Assembly (NCBI RefSeq): GCF_051401765.1
Contig: NC_135064.1
Location: 27,192,001 to 27,256,000 of the forward strand
Direction: 5' to 3'
Source: Calliopsis andreniformis
Taxonomy: Eukaryota > Arthropoda > Insecta > Hymenoptera > Andrenidae
DNA: 64,000 nt
Below, in pieces: positions 54,501-64,000 of this stretch. A model generated the notes under the pieces. That model saw only the letters and a list, made by a program, of their open reading frames with translations. It ran no database searches and was not told where the DNA came from. Both the position numbers and the translations under genes were made by a program. Position 1 is the first letter of the stretch. Each line of letters starts with the position of its first letter.

Positions 54501-56275
54501 TATTTTATTTCCGAGAATTAATCGTCTACTGCAATATTTAAATCGCTTAGGATTAAGTATAACGCGCGCATCAGTTGAAACGTTGTTCCTTTGCGTACTA
54601 AATCGAAGCTCGTACAATCTTAGCGTTCGTTTACTCGCACCAAATCGTAGCCGCTCTTCGAAGACTGATATTTTCGCAATTCACGATGTTGTACCGTTTA
54701 GCACGATAGCATATTGATTCGACGGAATTGCGTTCGTAGTAGACAGATTCGGTTAAGCCAGTTACTGTCGGGAGATCGTGTCCAAATATTTGCGCGATAA
54801 TTCCATGTGTAGAGTAGGAAAAAAATAAAGTGGTCACCGAATCTGTGCCCTCCCAAAAGAATAATCCTTTCTCCCCACTCATTTTGTTTGAAAAACAGAT
54901 GGCAAAACCCTACAGAATTAGATGCCTATGTTTTTCAAACAGAGAGAAATGAAAAAATGAAACACAAAATCAGTAATCATAATATTCTACAAGGCTAAAA
55001 AGAATAATTCTAGTGACCACTTTGTTTTGTTTCCACTATAACGAAACTTTTTGCAATCTAAATGCAATTGAAAAATGTAGCATTGTCGCGTTCTTTGATG
55101 TAAGATCGAATAGAGTCAAAAGATTGTGCTTTCCCGAACGATCGCCCAAATCGTGTCCTAATCGTCGTTGAAACTGCCTAAGGTAATTCATTCCATTGAA
55201 CGCCAGATCTATAAAGAGTACTAGGGATTTCACCTCCCGTGTGTATACTAACATGTTGTAACGATACCATGCGGAAAAACGCAAGGCGTGTTCCTGACGA
55301 AGAGTTGTTACGCGAACGTGTAGGGTTTGAACGCGATTTCTGTGGATCAGGAGTCGCGTCCGGTTTTCTCGTACTTGATGAATGTGTGTAGACTTATGGG
55401 GCTAACTCATGAACAGATGACGTTTACACATTAACATATTTTCGTATCTCGTACAGCTCTTGTTGTACAGGATAAGAACGCTTTCAGGTGTTTTTATCGT
55501 AATAGGGGATTATTATAAGTGTAAAGGAACTATGTTTGCGTGTCACGATACTAGGCATAAGGGAAACCCCTTAGAGAACGTAGACGTCATTTCGAATTTT
55601 CTTTTACTATAGATCCTAGATGACACAGAAACGTTAAAGATGGATAATCGACGTAAAAGAACTTTGCGAACTTCCATCATGTCTTCTTCCTGTTTTTCTA
55701 TTTTTATTACATGTCTTTTTACTAATGTGCGTGTATTATGCCGTTATTATTATTATCATTGCTATGGTTAATATTTAATATTACTGTCGGTCATTGAATT
55801 CAACATCGTTACGTTGCGCTGTTATATCACTATACCCGTTGGAAGTCACAATTATTTTTGTACGAACGTCTGTACCGTGAAACCATGCGACTCGCCTCGT
55901 GCAACAGAATTTCATTTCGTTCGATGTAACGTTTCGGCCGAGTATAATTTATATACGCCATGTCAATGTACTATCATTGTAAATATTATACATATTTTAT
56001 AAATGAAATATCTAGCGTGACTGTAATATTAAGAGAATGTACCGAAAGCACCACTCTGTACACTCCACTACGATGGTTAAATTTTAATAAATATTTCCCA
56101 ACCCCATCGACAGATTTCTTCCATTCTACCAGAACCATGAAGAAGGAAATCGAGAGAAGTGTCTATGTGATTTTTTAAGAATGTTTTTATTCAGAAAATA
56201 ACAGTAATATTTTGTGTCTTTATAAATATTGTAGAGATCAGGATAAAGGATCGTACTCTGATTTATAAAAATCAA
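48581..56275. other. Long non-coding region between kek and LARGE
   Basis: Convergent gene ends flank this stretch. The left part is probably extended kek 3' UTR, T-rich with TGTA-type elements. The rest shows no supported gene. Small features are a 7-bp tandem repeat at 51355-51382 and a short TTA run near 55744. Confidence 0.5.
51355..51382. repeat. Tandem 7-bp repeat (GACAGAA)
   Basis: Four consecutive 7-base units; the first and last each differ by one base. Confidence 0.85.
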
Positions 56276-56281
56276 TTTATT
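56276..56281 (-). terminator. Candidate polyadenylation signal for LARGE
   Basis: AATAAA on the minus strand, about 93 bases past the LARGE stop codon. A second AATAAA lies at 56186-56191. Confidence 0.5.
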
Positions 56282-56373
56282 GGCCTGCTTTCATGGTTCG
56301 CGTCCTTGGAGCAGTTGTTTCCATAATGAAATTATATGTAATATATTATAACGATTAAAGTATATAATATAGA

Positions 56374-56500
56374 TTATTTGGTTCCAACAGACTTTAATAG
56401 CTTCTCTTCTTTGGTCACTTTCTTTAACTTTGATAAAGCGCTCTCCCCGTACTTCGTCACCAACTCTTCGACAAAGTCGTCTTTCAACTTCTTCAGGCAT
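56374..56500 (-). CDS. LARGE: LARGE exon 11: C-terminus and stop
   Basis: Residues 652-693: [19 protein letters not shown], then a lysine-rich tail ending SVGTK and TAA. It aligns with the vertebrate C-terminal helix region but differs in its last residues. Confidence 0.9.
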
Positions 56501-59500
56501 CTGGAACGTAATTATACAGGAGTAAATTAGTTTAAATATCCAGTCTCCTTTGATTTTGATAAACCTTTAAGTACAGGAAATTTATTTAAATACTGCTCCA
56601 GTGCATAATATTGATTTTTTTTTCTCCAAGAAAAGTGTTTTCAGATAGACGTCACTTAGAAAGATGTTACCTTCTATAAATAGAGTCAGTTCTGAATTTG
56701 CCGATGTCAAGACTAGGCGCATGAGGTCGATGGATAATGAACGTATCCGGCAAGACGATGTACCTATATAAATCTTCAATTTATGGCATTGCACTATAGT
56801 GTCCGATGCTGTAAAAGTTATTAAAAAAGATGCGTTTAGAAAACGTCTCTTACTTGTAATCTAATACCGTCAAATGCGTTAAATAGGAAACTTTATTCCA
56901 TCCGAAACCGATAAACCTGGTGTCATATCGAGGAGCCAATCTCGAGACCACAATATAAGGTTCAAAATCTGGTTCCCATGAAACCTAAAGAAAAATATTA
57001 GATACTTTGTCCGTTTAAACGTTAAACTAGACACCGATGGATTTTCACAGAAACATACTTCATACGGTTCTATCGTGTTTCGCCAATAACTGTAATTGGT
57101 AGCGGCGTGGCCCTGAGTCCAGACATGGTAGCGAAAAGTGTACAAAATGCCACGCTTCAAGAATTTTAGCAGCTTATCTTTGTCAGCAGGAAAAGTGAAC
57201 CTACAAAATGCGGTGCATTATCATGCTCCGAAGGTATATAATCTTTCGCTTCTGATATCTATTGAATGGGAAAATGTACCTGTATCGTTCAGTTTCGAAC
57301 GCAGGGACGATCAAAGCTACTTTGTCTGATTCACTGATATTTAATTTAACGATGTAGCTCATGAGGCTCTCGTGCAATCCGTATTGCGGCAGAAAATCGA
57401 CGTCCAATTGAAAAATGAATGGGGTCGATACGTATGACATCGCGATATTCCGCAAATAATTAATCGGATACAGTTCCTGGACAAAAGGGCGCTCTTATGT
57501 AATTACATATGCTTGTATTGTATTAAAATGATCATATATTCTCATACAGCCTGACCCAGTAACAATTACCAGCCCTTATTATTAACTGATTACAGAAACA
57601 AGTGTTTTATATAAAAATTTTACTGTATATCTTGAATCCTCCAAGATATCAAATATAACTCATTTTAAGTAGCATTTGTTATTGGATCACCATATATATA
57701 CATGGTTACTAAACCAACGTTCAACAACGAAACGCACCCCATCTTTGTACACAACGTGGTACGCAATGTTCTTCCTCGATCGTAACTTGATAGACCCACG
57801 CACGAACTCGAGGAAGTTCTGCACCTCGGCATCGGTGAGGTACAATGCAACGCTTATCGTACCTGGCCAGTGCTTCGATAGCTCCTCCAGTAACGGTATT
57901 CTTTCTACGCTACACTGAGTTACTAGAGCAACGTCCGCTGGCGCATACACGTTATATTCGTACTCGAGGAGAAACGGATGCGTGCGGTACAACATGGTTG
58001 CGCCCCTCGCGAAATCTCGACAGGGATTTGACTCGTTGTACTAGAATTAGAAATTACGATATGTCTTGTGTACGCGGGAATTAGGGGTTTGGAGTGTGAA
58101 AGGCAGCGAAGATTATAGGTAGCAACAGGGAACTGTATCTCAAAGCACAAAGCGATCAGGAGCAGGCCTTCAAGCCTTCAAGTGCAACAGTCTCACGGTA
58201 GAAGTAAACCGCAAGTGTAAAGATGCAAACTCCGTAAAGGTAAATAATTGCAGCAAGTTTCTTGTAAGAATAAACAGTAATGAGTACTCTATTTCACGCA
58301 GAGTTGCCTGTCTTTACTTTGGCTTTGCTCTTGATCTCGTGAGCCCGGTTAAATAGGTTTCATTTACTTCTGCAGTAAGGTCATTCGATTCTAAAATTTG
58401 TTCTTACTTGGGACACCGTTTCGTGTCTATCACAGCCGAACAGGCGTCTACGTAGCAGATTCCCATCCATCTCGAGAAAGACCTTGTGGAGGTTACGAAA
58501 CTCGTTGATGTGCTTATTGTACACATCCTGTTTTCGCGGAGAGTTCCAGTGGAGGATCTAAAAGAAACCTCTCGGTAACCATGCCAAGTTCGACAAAGAA
58601 ATACTTTGTCCCTTCACCCAAGAGAAATAAAGGAAACTTCACGTACGCTTATGCGACCAGTGTCGCGGTAACAGAGATCGCTTATCGTGTGATCGCTCAG
58701 CTGAATGTTCCACGTGCACTCTATTTTGTGGACAATAGAGGGATGGTCTTTGATAACTGCGTTTATTACATCCTGATCGGCCAAACTAGTCTCCGGTATA
58801 TGGGCGAGCACACGCTTCGTAACAGTTTCCCAGAGGCTCGTAAATTTTCTGTTACGTAGTTGCTGCAAGTGCATTAGCATCACGCCGGTGTTAAAGCCCC
58901 GTCCAAGTGCTGGCCATGGCCGTTGACCGTAAGACAGCGCCTTTATATACCAGTGGCTCTGATTCTCCGTCAGTCCTAGAGCCTGAACGTTTGAGAACTT
59001 CTCGAACATACGCCAGAGCAAGCTAACGTCGTTTAAGACAGTCACGTCCGTGTCGAATACTACCACCTTGTCCTCCCGCATGGCGTCCGGCAGGATTAAT
59101 TTCAGAAGACCGTAAACGCCGGAGTAATGCTTGTTCGGTATCCAGGACACCTTTGGCACCCATCTCTCGGCGTTGTAGTACGTCAAGTTGACTGGAACGA
59201 GGGAACCAGGGAAAAATTGCCGACTCGCGCTGCCTGTTCATTAGCTCCCATCCGTTCCTTGGGTAACGCGAGACAGACCAGAGTTAATTTATCGTTTAAA
59301 TATAGTTCACCCGGTGACCCGGCGCGTTATGTTACAACCAGGTCAGCAATGCGGGCCTCAGCATTTTTCTGGCAACGTTTGGCGTTTCATTGGATAAGGT
59401 AATATTGGATAAAGAGCACTTCGAGATTCTAAGCTTTCAATTTCTCCATAGATTTAGTAGCTAATAGAAAATACTGAAGTTCCTGCAAACTGTACATGTA

Positions 59501-60370
59501 TGAATATGTACTCTATTTTGTATTTGTATCTCAGGGAGACAAGGTTGTCAAGAGATATTGGTTCGAACATGGAAAGCTCTACAACAGTTCACGATTTTTC
59601 AATACTGTAGCACCATTTCTTCGAACCTACATAGTGTCACTGAATTAATTCATTTCTCTCGTAGGATGAAAAGAGATATCTTAGTCCCTAAATTATCTAA
59701 AATTGATTGATCTGTTTATCGACCCCAAGGAACGGATGAGCGGCAGTCACGATTAACCCTCTACTAACCATGCGGTAGATCCCACGTTTGGAACAGGGTC
59801 GTCAGTGTTCTCTTTGCGATCTCATCGACGAGCAAGTGAAAGTGCAAGGGTTTAGTGCGGTAAAATAAAACGGATTTTACTACTGTCACCAGAGCGAACG
59901 TTGAGTTGTATCCGGCGCACACCATCGCGATGTGTATGGTCTCACATTTTTGCTTAAAAAAGAACGACGCTGGCTTAGAATATTCATAAGAACGCCCCAC
60001 GGCCTCAAAGATTAAAAGTTGCAATAAAACAGAAAGCTGCACATGCAAATGTGCTATTTGAAGACTAGCATCGTTCATAGAATTTTCATTTTGCTCTCTT
60101 TACCTCGATATGATTACTTTCTAATCGTAATTTCTCGAGGTCGGGCTCTTCCACGGGCAAATTCGCCTTTTCTACGTCCACGGACGAGCCCTGTCTCCCA
60201 TCGAGTTTGAGGAAACCGATCTCAGCGGAAGGAACTATAATAATATTGTGTCAATAGCGAGAAAAAATGGAAAGATGGCGCGAATATTTACCATTTAACA
60301 ATAAATACAAGTAGAAAATCGTCGATGGTATTAAAATGGCAAACAAACATCCTAGCCATGATCGAGCCAT
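56374..60370 (-). CDS. LARGE: LARGE-type bifunctional xylosyl/glucuronyltransferase (11 exons, complete)
   Basis: Eleven exons join in phase: 60370-60292, 60234-60104, 59952-59769, 59191-58647, 58557-58408, 58040-57738, 57476-57280, 57200-57059, 56984-56854, 56763-56671 and 56500-56374. They total 2082 bases (693 residues), slightly shorter than human LARGE1. A short cytoplasmic end and signal anchor (residues 1-26) give type II Golgi topology, with a short stem to about residue 70. The GT8-like xylosyltransferase domain (about 72-340) has [29 protein letters not shown] at 178-180 (DTD), [13 protein letters not shown] and SLADQD. The GT49-like domain (about 375-680) has DXD at 489-491 (DVD), [19 protein letters not shown] and FIGFGWNK. 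In vertebrates LARGE extends the alternating xylose-glucuronate chain on dystroglycan. Both metal-binding motifs are intact, so an active enzyme is expected. The insect acceptor protein is an inference. Confidence 0.95.
56671..56763 (-). CDS. LARGE: LARGE exon 10
   Basis: Residues 621-651 ([20 protein letters not shown]), matching the conserved C-terminal region of LARGE. The open frame alone is too short to be found without splice reconstruction. Phase 2 donor, AGAAG before GTAACA. Confidence 0.9.
56854..56984 (-). CDS. LARGE: LARGE exon 9
   Basis: Residues 578-620 ([13 protein letters not shown], then [12 protein letters not shown]). Phase 2 donor, TACAA before GTAAGA. Confidence 0.92.
57059..57200 (-). 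CDS. LARGE: LARGE exon 8
   Basis: Residues 530-577, including the family-typical [14 protein letters not shown] segment of the GT49-like domain. It ends at EPYE before GTATGT in phase 0. Confidence 0.93.
57280..57476 (-). CDS. LARGE: LARGE exon 7: GT49-like catalytic motif
   Basis: Residues 465-529, with [15 protein letters not shown], the second metal site DVD at 489-491 and [14 protein letters not shown]. Phase 2 donor, ACAG before GTACAT. Confidence 0.93.
57738..58040 (-). CDS. LARGE: LARGE exon 6: linker and start of GT49-like domain
   Basis: Residues 364-464, from [10 protein letters not shown] to YHVVYKDG. The donor GTGCGT was chosen because joining to exon 7 restores the family's conserved YK(D/E)G..YP(I/V)N run. 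The frame stays open to a later stop if it is not spliced. Confidence 0.9.
58408..58557 (-). CDS. LARGE: LARGE exon 5: end of GT8-like domain
   Basis: Residues 314-363 ([10 protein letters not shown]..., [22 protein letters not shown]). It completes the first glycosyltransferase domain. Both splice junctions are in phase 0. Confidence 0.93.
58647..59191 (-). CDS. LARGE: LARGE exon 4: GT8-like catalytic core
   Basis: Residues 132-313, the largest exon. It carries the nucleotide-sugar and metal site DTD (178-180), a conserved NQS glycosylation sequon at 208, [12 protein letters not shown] and the TSLADQD motif. It ends CGCATAAGC before GTACGT in phase 0. Confidence 0.95.
59769..59952 (-). CDS. 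LARGE: LARGE exon 3: start of GT8-like domain
   Basis: Residues 71-131. The acceptor TTCTTTTTTAAG is preferred because it joins exon 2 in frame directly onto the conserved CETIHIA segment. The exon ends at LFQTWDLPH in phase 1, before GTTAGT. An open extension upstream (to 60078) is intronic. Confidence 0.9.
60104..60234 (-). CDS. LARGE: LARGE exon 2: stem region
   Basis: Residues 27-70, charged and non-conserved, as expected for a Golgi stem. It follows TATTATAG and ends ATCGAG before GTAAAG in phase 0. The upstream intron is only 57 bases. Confidence 0.82.
60292..60370 (-). CDS. LARGE: LARGE exon 1: signal anchor
   Basis: This exon encodes MARSWLG followed by a hydrophobic helix ending LYLLLN. 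It ends in phase 1 at AATG before GTAAAT. The start is the first ATG in this frame. No upstream 5' UTR exon could be placed. Confidence 0.85.
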
Positions 60371-62257
60371 TGTAATATGACAGACATATTTTCCAACACG
60401 TAGAATGATTAGGGAATAAATGTTATCGTATGAATGCTGAGACCTATGAACACAGATCCGAATATAATCACCAAAAGTTATAATTTTGTATAATACTATC
60501 CGTAGAAATTTTTATAAGTCATTTTGTGCATTTAGAAATATGATAAAATTTGATTTTTGCACTTAAAATTGTTTTATAATGTTCACCGAAAAGAATAACA
60601 GAAATTTTAGACTTTGTCTTGCACCTTAAATACATATTTAAATTTTACCTACTACAAGGAAGTAAATAAAATTACACACTATTTCATGTTAGAAAGGCTA
60701 AAAATTACATTACATCTGCTCCTTGCGTATTAACCATCTGAAATATCATCTACGTTGCAGAGCTCTAGTGCGCCTTAAAATATTCAAATACAATCTTTAT
60801 GCTATCCTCATAAAATCGTTCTCAAAAGAGAGACAGTCTACAATATTAAACACGAATCATATCGTCATAAAAAGTTGTCCTAGAGATTTTTAATGACGTT
60901 ATATACTCAACGATCTACTGCATCTCTGTCGATATAGTTCGATCAGGTATAAAGCAAGTCATTGAAGTTCGTGATGGGCTCTGTTAAATAGTCTCAAGTC
61001 ACATCGCCTGACATGTGTCGATATGACACGCACAGTACGCAAGAAAAGAGAGATTAATTGTCTTCGTTATCCTAACAACTGACTGACTAGAAAAATCGAT
61101 AGTATTGAGCAGCCTGCTTAATCAATTGTGATAACTGGACGTCTACAGACACGTACCTCCAATCCCGTGACTTTTTTCCTCGACTGTCATCCACTTAAAT
61201 CCATCGTACCGAAACTACTTGTAAGAACAATCAAACATCCGGTACGTAAATTTGTACACAGAAATTTCCTCGAATGCTGGCTCTCGTTCTCGTTTCAATG
61301 AATGGTTGTTATACCCCGTAACATTCGTCGTAAACCGTGCAAATTCACGTAATTACAGTTACCGAGGAATAACGTCGGAACTACACGCATCCTAAACAGC
61401 CGAAGCAGGACGTCTAACATAAATAGTTTAATCACTGGGTAACGCAGCGATAGAATTACCACTCTGTCGGGGCAACGCGACACCGAACGTCGAACAGTCG
61501 GTAAGTCGTGACTTAGTTGTCTGCTTTTGTTACGAGAGGGCAATGCTCTGCTACAACCTGAAATTAACCACGAGCGTCGACAGAAGTCGGGAGCTCTTTT
61601 CAAATTGCGTTCCATGAACCGCGTCAACTTTGGTGATAAATTGTGACTGAAACACACATCTAACGATTTTGCATTATATTGGGGAAGAAATAATGCGTGT
61701 AACTTGTGCTATTAGTTTCATAACGTGTTAATATTTGCGTTAAACAATTGTGCCGTGGTACTCAGAAAATCTGGCGTTTATACCAACGTTGGAATTACCA
61801 TATCGATCGCAGTATCAAGGCGATGAAGCGGCAAAAACGAGATCACGATAGATCGTGAGTAAAGGTAACTAACGTACAATTTAAATAATCGATCGGTGTT
61901 GAAATTATGCGAGTTATGTTTTGTAATCTCTTTTTTTTATCTTGTGATAATATAAAAGTACAATTACGTATTCAGTACTTCATAGTGATTAATGGTATTA
62001 CTTAAAAATTCATATCTATACATAATAAATATTCTAGTTTAACGTGTATGATTTGTATCTTTGAATATAGTTTAGCTATAAGGGGTGAATTTATATTGGC
62101 TATCAGAGTAAGCAATTTGAAAGCAAACTATTAAGTATCTCTAATACTGTTTTTAGAAACTATATGATTATGTTTTGAAATGAGGAATGACAAAAATATA
62201 ATGTAGGGTGATATGAAAGAAATTATAAAAAAGATATAAAAATACATGTAATACTAC
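60371..62257. other. Region between LARGE and the membrane-protein gene
   Basis: It must contain the LARGE promoter and 5' UTR plus the 3' UTR of cassette B. A GC-richer patch at about 61,200-61,860 is the most likely promoter or leader area. No protein gene is supported. Confidence 0.45.
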
Positions 62258-62345
62258 TTAGTTGATCTCTGTTGCTTTGCTCATGTAAGCAGTAGGTTCT
62301 TCTTCTCTAATTCTCTTTAATCTTTGTAACTCTGCACTTCTTTGC
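62258..62345 (-). CDS. Terminal cassette B, exon 2: short charged tail and stop
   Basis: Joined across a 79-base intron, this exon continues the frame with RQRSAELQRLKRIREEEPTA and ends SKATEIN, then TAA. The tail looks helical and charged. It is far shorter than that of cassette A and lacks a PDZ ligand. Confidence 0.7.
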
Positions 62346-63936
62346 CTATAAAAATGTTTTAAATATGTTAGTACCAATGGAATTAGAATCTCAGTAAATA
62401 TGTTTATGATTTGTACAACAATACCTTTGTAGTGCTTCGTCCTGTTCTCTCTGCTGTTTTTGTTTCTTTAGAAGTCTGACTCCCACAAAAACTATTAGCA
62501 GTATAATTGGAACTAGGCAAGCAAGTATTATACCACTTGTAATACCTGCTTGACGAGAACTATATTCCTGTTGACCTGTGGTTTTCAATGAAATTTATGG
62601 TATTAATAAAAACAGAGTTATAAAAATATTTTATAGTTATTACACTGATAGATACATTCAAGAATAGTTATTGGATAGTTTAGAATTATAGTTTCATAAA
62701 TGAGCAAATAAAACAGGTTGGAGGATAAAAGGATATAAACATAAAGGAAACGATGAGAGTAATTCTGGTGGAAATTTCCATTCCACTATAATGATACTAA
62801 CCAGATTTTGAAACATTTTAACAATTTTTTATAGTATGTGCATGTGGAATAGAAATTTCCAGAACATTTAAAGGTATAAAAAAATTTATTGAATCATATT
62901 TTTACATTATTTAGCAAGCATTTTATACAGTCATACTACATTAAACATTGTCGTTAACTTCACAAATCTGTAACTGCATCTCAATGTTTATTAAGTAATA
63001 CGCTTTATAAAGATATATGCAACTCATTTTTGATTCAATCATATAATACATGTAATATGTAAAATATTATTCAATGAACAGAATTCTGTAGATGGAAAAC
63101 ATTTCTATTCCACAGCAAAAGCAGAAAACATAATTTATATACATATTACAAAAGCAATTACAGCATAAATTAAAATCTTCCAATACTGTTTCATAATATG
63201 AAATTTTATCCGTTATTTACAATGTAAAATTTTGTGCAAATGATATTTAATTATGCGCGAATTCATATGCGAATTATGCCAGAAGTATAGATGCAAATAA
63301 TCATGGTGAATTTGTCATGGAAGAGATGCTTCCAAAGATGTAATGCATAAACGATGAACTCAGTTGGCAAATATGCCATGGAAATTATTTAAAAATGTAT
63401 CTCTGGAATTGATATCTATCAATTACTTCATACGTCGCTCTCTTTAGAAGGACTTGCAGTTTTTCTAATAGGATCTGTCATACTCCTCTCCGAATCTGTA
63501 GGAGAGTTGGGCTCTTTCAAGTCCCAATCTTTGTCTTCAAACTCAACATCTGATCTATTCGGCAGAGGTTCGTGTGTATAATAGACCCCGTCAAAAGTAT
63601 AAGGTTTCTTGGAACTGCTTGGGGCAGTACTAGTATCGCTAACAGGTGAAACTGCTCTAGGTTTCTTGGTACTGCTCTGTGTAGTACTAATATCGCTAAT
63701 AGGTGAAACTGCTCTATCATCTGCTTTTAACGGTGTAGTCTGTTTTACCAATGTCGAATCATTATCGATGGCAGACTCGCGCTCAGAATAACGCCACGAT
63801 TTTACTGAACTGCTTCGTTTTTTATTCTTTCTGATGTAAAGAAAGGCGGCCACGACCAATCCTATTATGGGAATAAAAACGGCGCAAATAATACCCATTG
63901 TCGTCCATGCTGTACGCTGGGTATACTCGATCTGAC
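62258..63936 (-). CDS. 3' end of a single-pass membrane protein gene with two alternative terminal cassettes (partial)
   Basis: Two acceptors, at 63936 and 62575, open exons of the same phase (one upstream base needed, giving Gly). Both begin GQ.EY and run into a transmembrane helix and basic stop-transfer residues. The first, 63936-63428, ends in its own stop. The second, 62575-62425, is spliced to a final exon at 62345-62258. By eye, about 18 of the first 40 aligned residues are identical, so the exons are duplicates. The simplest reading is one gene, with its ectodomain beyond position 64,000, that makes two receptor forms by choosing a 3' end. Two tandem paralogous genes is the alternative, but no ectodomain exon was seen between them. 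I do not recognise the protein. A Mesh/SUSD2-like junction protein is only a guess. Confidence 0.72.
62425..62575 (-). CDS. Terminal cassette B, exon 1: transmembrane segment
   Basis: This exon gives 49 residues after the split glycine: QQEYSSRQAGITSG, a helix of about 20 residues (IILACLVPIILLIVFVGVRLL) and a Lys/Gln/Glu-rich start of the tail. Acceptor ACCACAG; donor CAAAG before GTATTG, phase 2. Confidence 0.75.
62576..63427. other. AT-rich spacer between the two terminal cassettes
   Basis: No coding exon is seen. It would serve as 3' UTR of the cassette A transcript and as intron of the cassette B transcript. Confidence 0.55.
62987..62992 (-). terminator. Candidate polyadenylation signal for cassette A
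   Basis: AATAAA on the minus strand, about 440 bases after the cassette A stop codon and upstream of cassette B. It would allow cassette A to end its own transcript. A second one lies at 62885-62890. Confidence 0.35.
63428..63936 (-). CDS. Terminal cassette A: transmembrane segment plus long tail with PDZ ligand
   Basis: This cassette gives 168 residues after the split glycine. It holds QIEYTQR, a helix GIICAVFIPIIGLVVAAFLY, RKNKKR, then a Ser/Thr/Pro-rich cytoplasmic tail with a two-copy 19-residue repeat (RAVSPISD / RAVSPVSD), a YTFDGVYYTHEPLPN patch, acidic VEFEDKDWDL, and a C-terminus ESDV that fits a class I PDZ ligand. The acceptor is GAATATAG at 63937-63938. The frame remains open upstream of it to 63979, but that part is presumably intron. 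Confidence 0.75.
63602..63715 (-). repeat. Tandem 57-bp coding duplication in cassette A
   Basis: Two adjacent 57-base units (63602-63658 and 63659-63715) differ at only a few positions. They encode two copies of a 19-residue RAVSP(I/V)SD...KKP unit in the cytoplasmic tail. The frame is preserved. Confidence 0.9.
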
Positions 63937-64000
63937 CTATATTCACGTAATAGCAAATCATTTTTATTTTGCTTTTCATGCCTACTGCAGCTAGTTATGA

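Noticed and set aside
59953..60078. Open extension upstream of LARGE exon 3
   Set aside because: It has no counterpart in the family. Splicing from exon 2 at 60104 to the acceptor at 59953 keeps frame and gives the conserved junction.
61295..61657. 120-residue minus-strand frame upstream of LARGE
   Set aside because: It cannot be joined to LARGE exon 1 as coding sequence with clear splice sites and shows no domain. It may be leader sequence.
1..64000. CRISPR arrays, bacterial operon features and viral insertions
   Set aside because: No spaced repeat arrays and no recognisable viral proteins. Genes have eukaryotic GT-AG introns throughout.

Overview
The window reads as insect nuclear DNA, most likely from a hymenopteran. 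It is AT-rich overall, with CpG-rich patches, short GT-AG introns inside genes and very long non-coding stretches between them. It holds a kekkon-family LRR-Ig receptor and a LARGE-type glycosyltransferase. From general knowledge, Drosophila lacks a clear LARGE orthologue while Hymenoptera have one, which argues for a non-drosophilid insect. No database search was possible, so the taxon is an inference.

Layout. Positions 1 to about 40,970 contain no protein-coding gene I can support. This stretch carries scattered MITE-like inverted-repeat elements (about 7.9, 11.4, 14.2, 29.5 and 36.1 kb), microsatellites, a pyrimidine tract and several CpG-rich patches. It is probably the upstream regulatory region and/or 5' UTR introns of the next gene. 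Positions 40,985-48,237 (+) hold a complete three-exon kekkon-family coding sequence of 751 residues: signal peptide, leucine-rich repeats with cysteine caps, one Ig domain, a membrane segment, and a long GC-rich cytoplasmic tail with a C-terminal PDZ ligand. Positions 48,238 to about 56,270 hold its 3' UTR and intergenic DNA. Positions 60,370-56,374 (-) hold a complete eleven-exon LARGE gene of 693 residues: type II membrane anchor, GT8-like domain and GT49-like domain, each with an intact DXD motif. Positions 63,936-62,258 (-) hold the 3' end of a third gene whose body lies beyond the window. It shows two homologous, alternative-looking terminal cassettes, each encoding a transmembrane segment and a different cytoplasmic tail.

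The three genes do not form an operon. Kekkon proteins are plasma-membrane receptors or modulators. LARGE acts in the Golgi, where vertebrate LARGE builds the xylose-glucuronate polymer on dystroglycan. The third gene encodes a single-pass surface protein. The most interesting points are the duplicated membrane/tail cassettes, one of which ends in a PDZ ligand; the intact bifunctional LARGE in an insect; and a perfect 21-bp-arm hairpin in the last kekkon intron.
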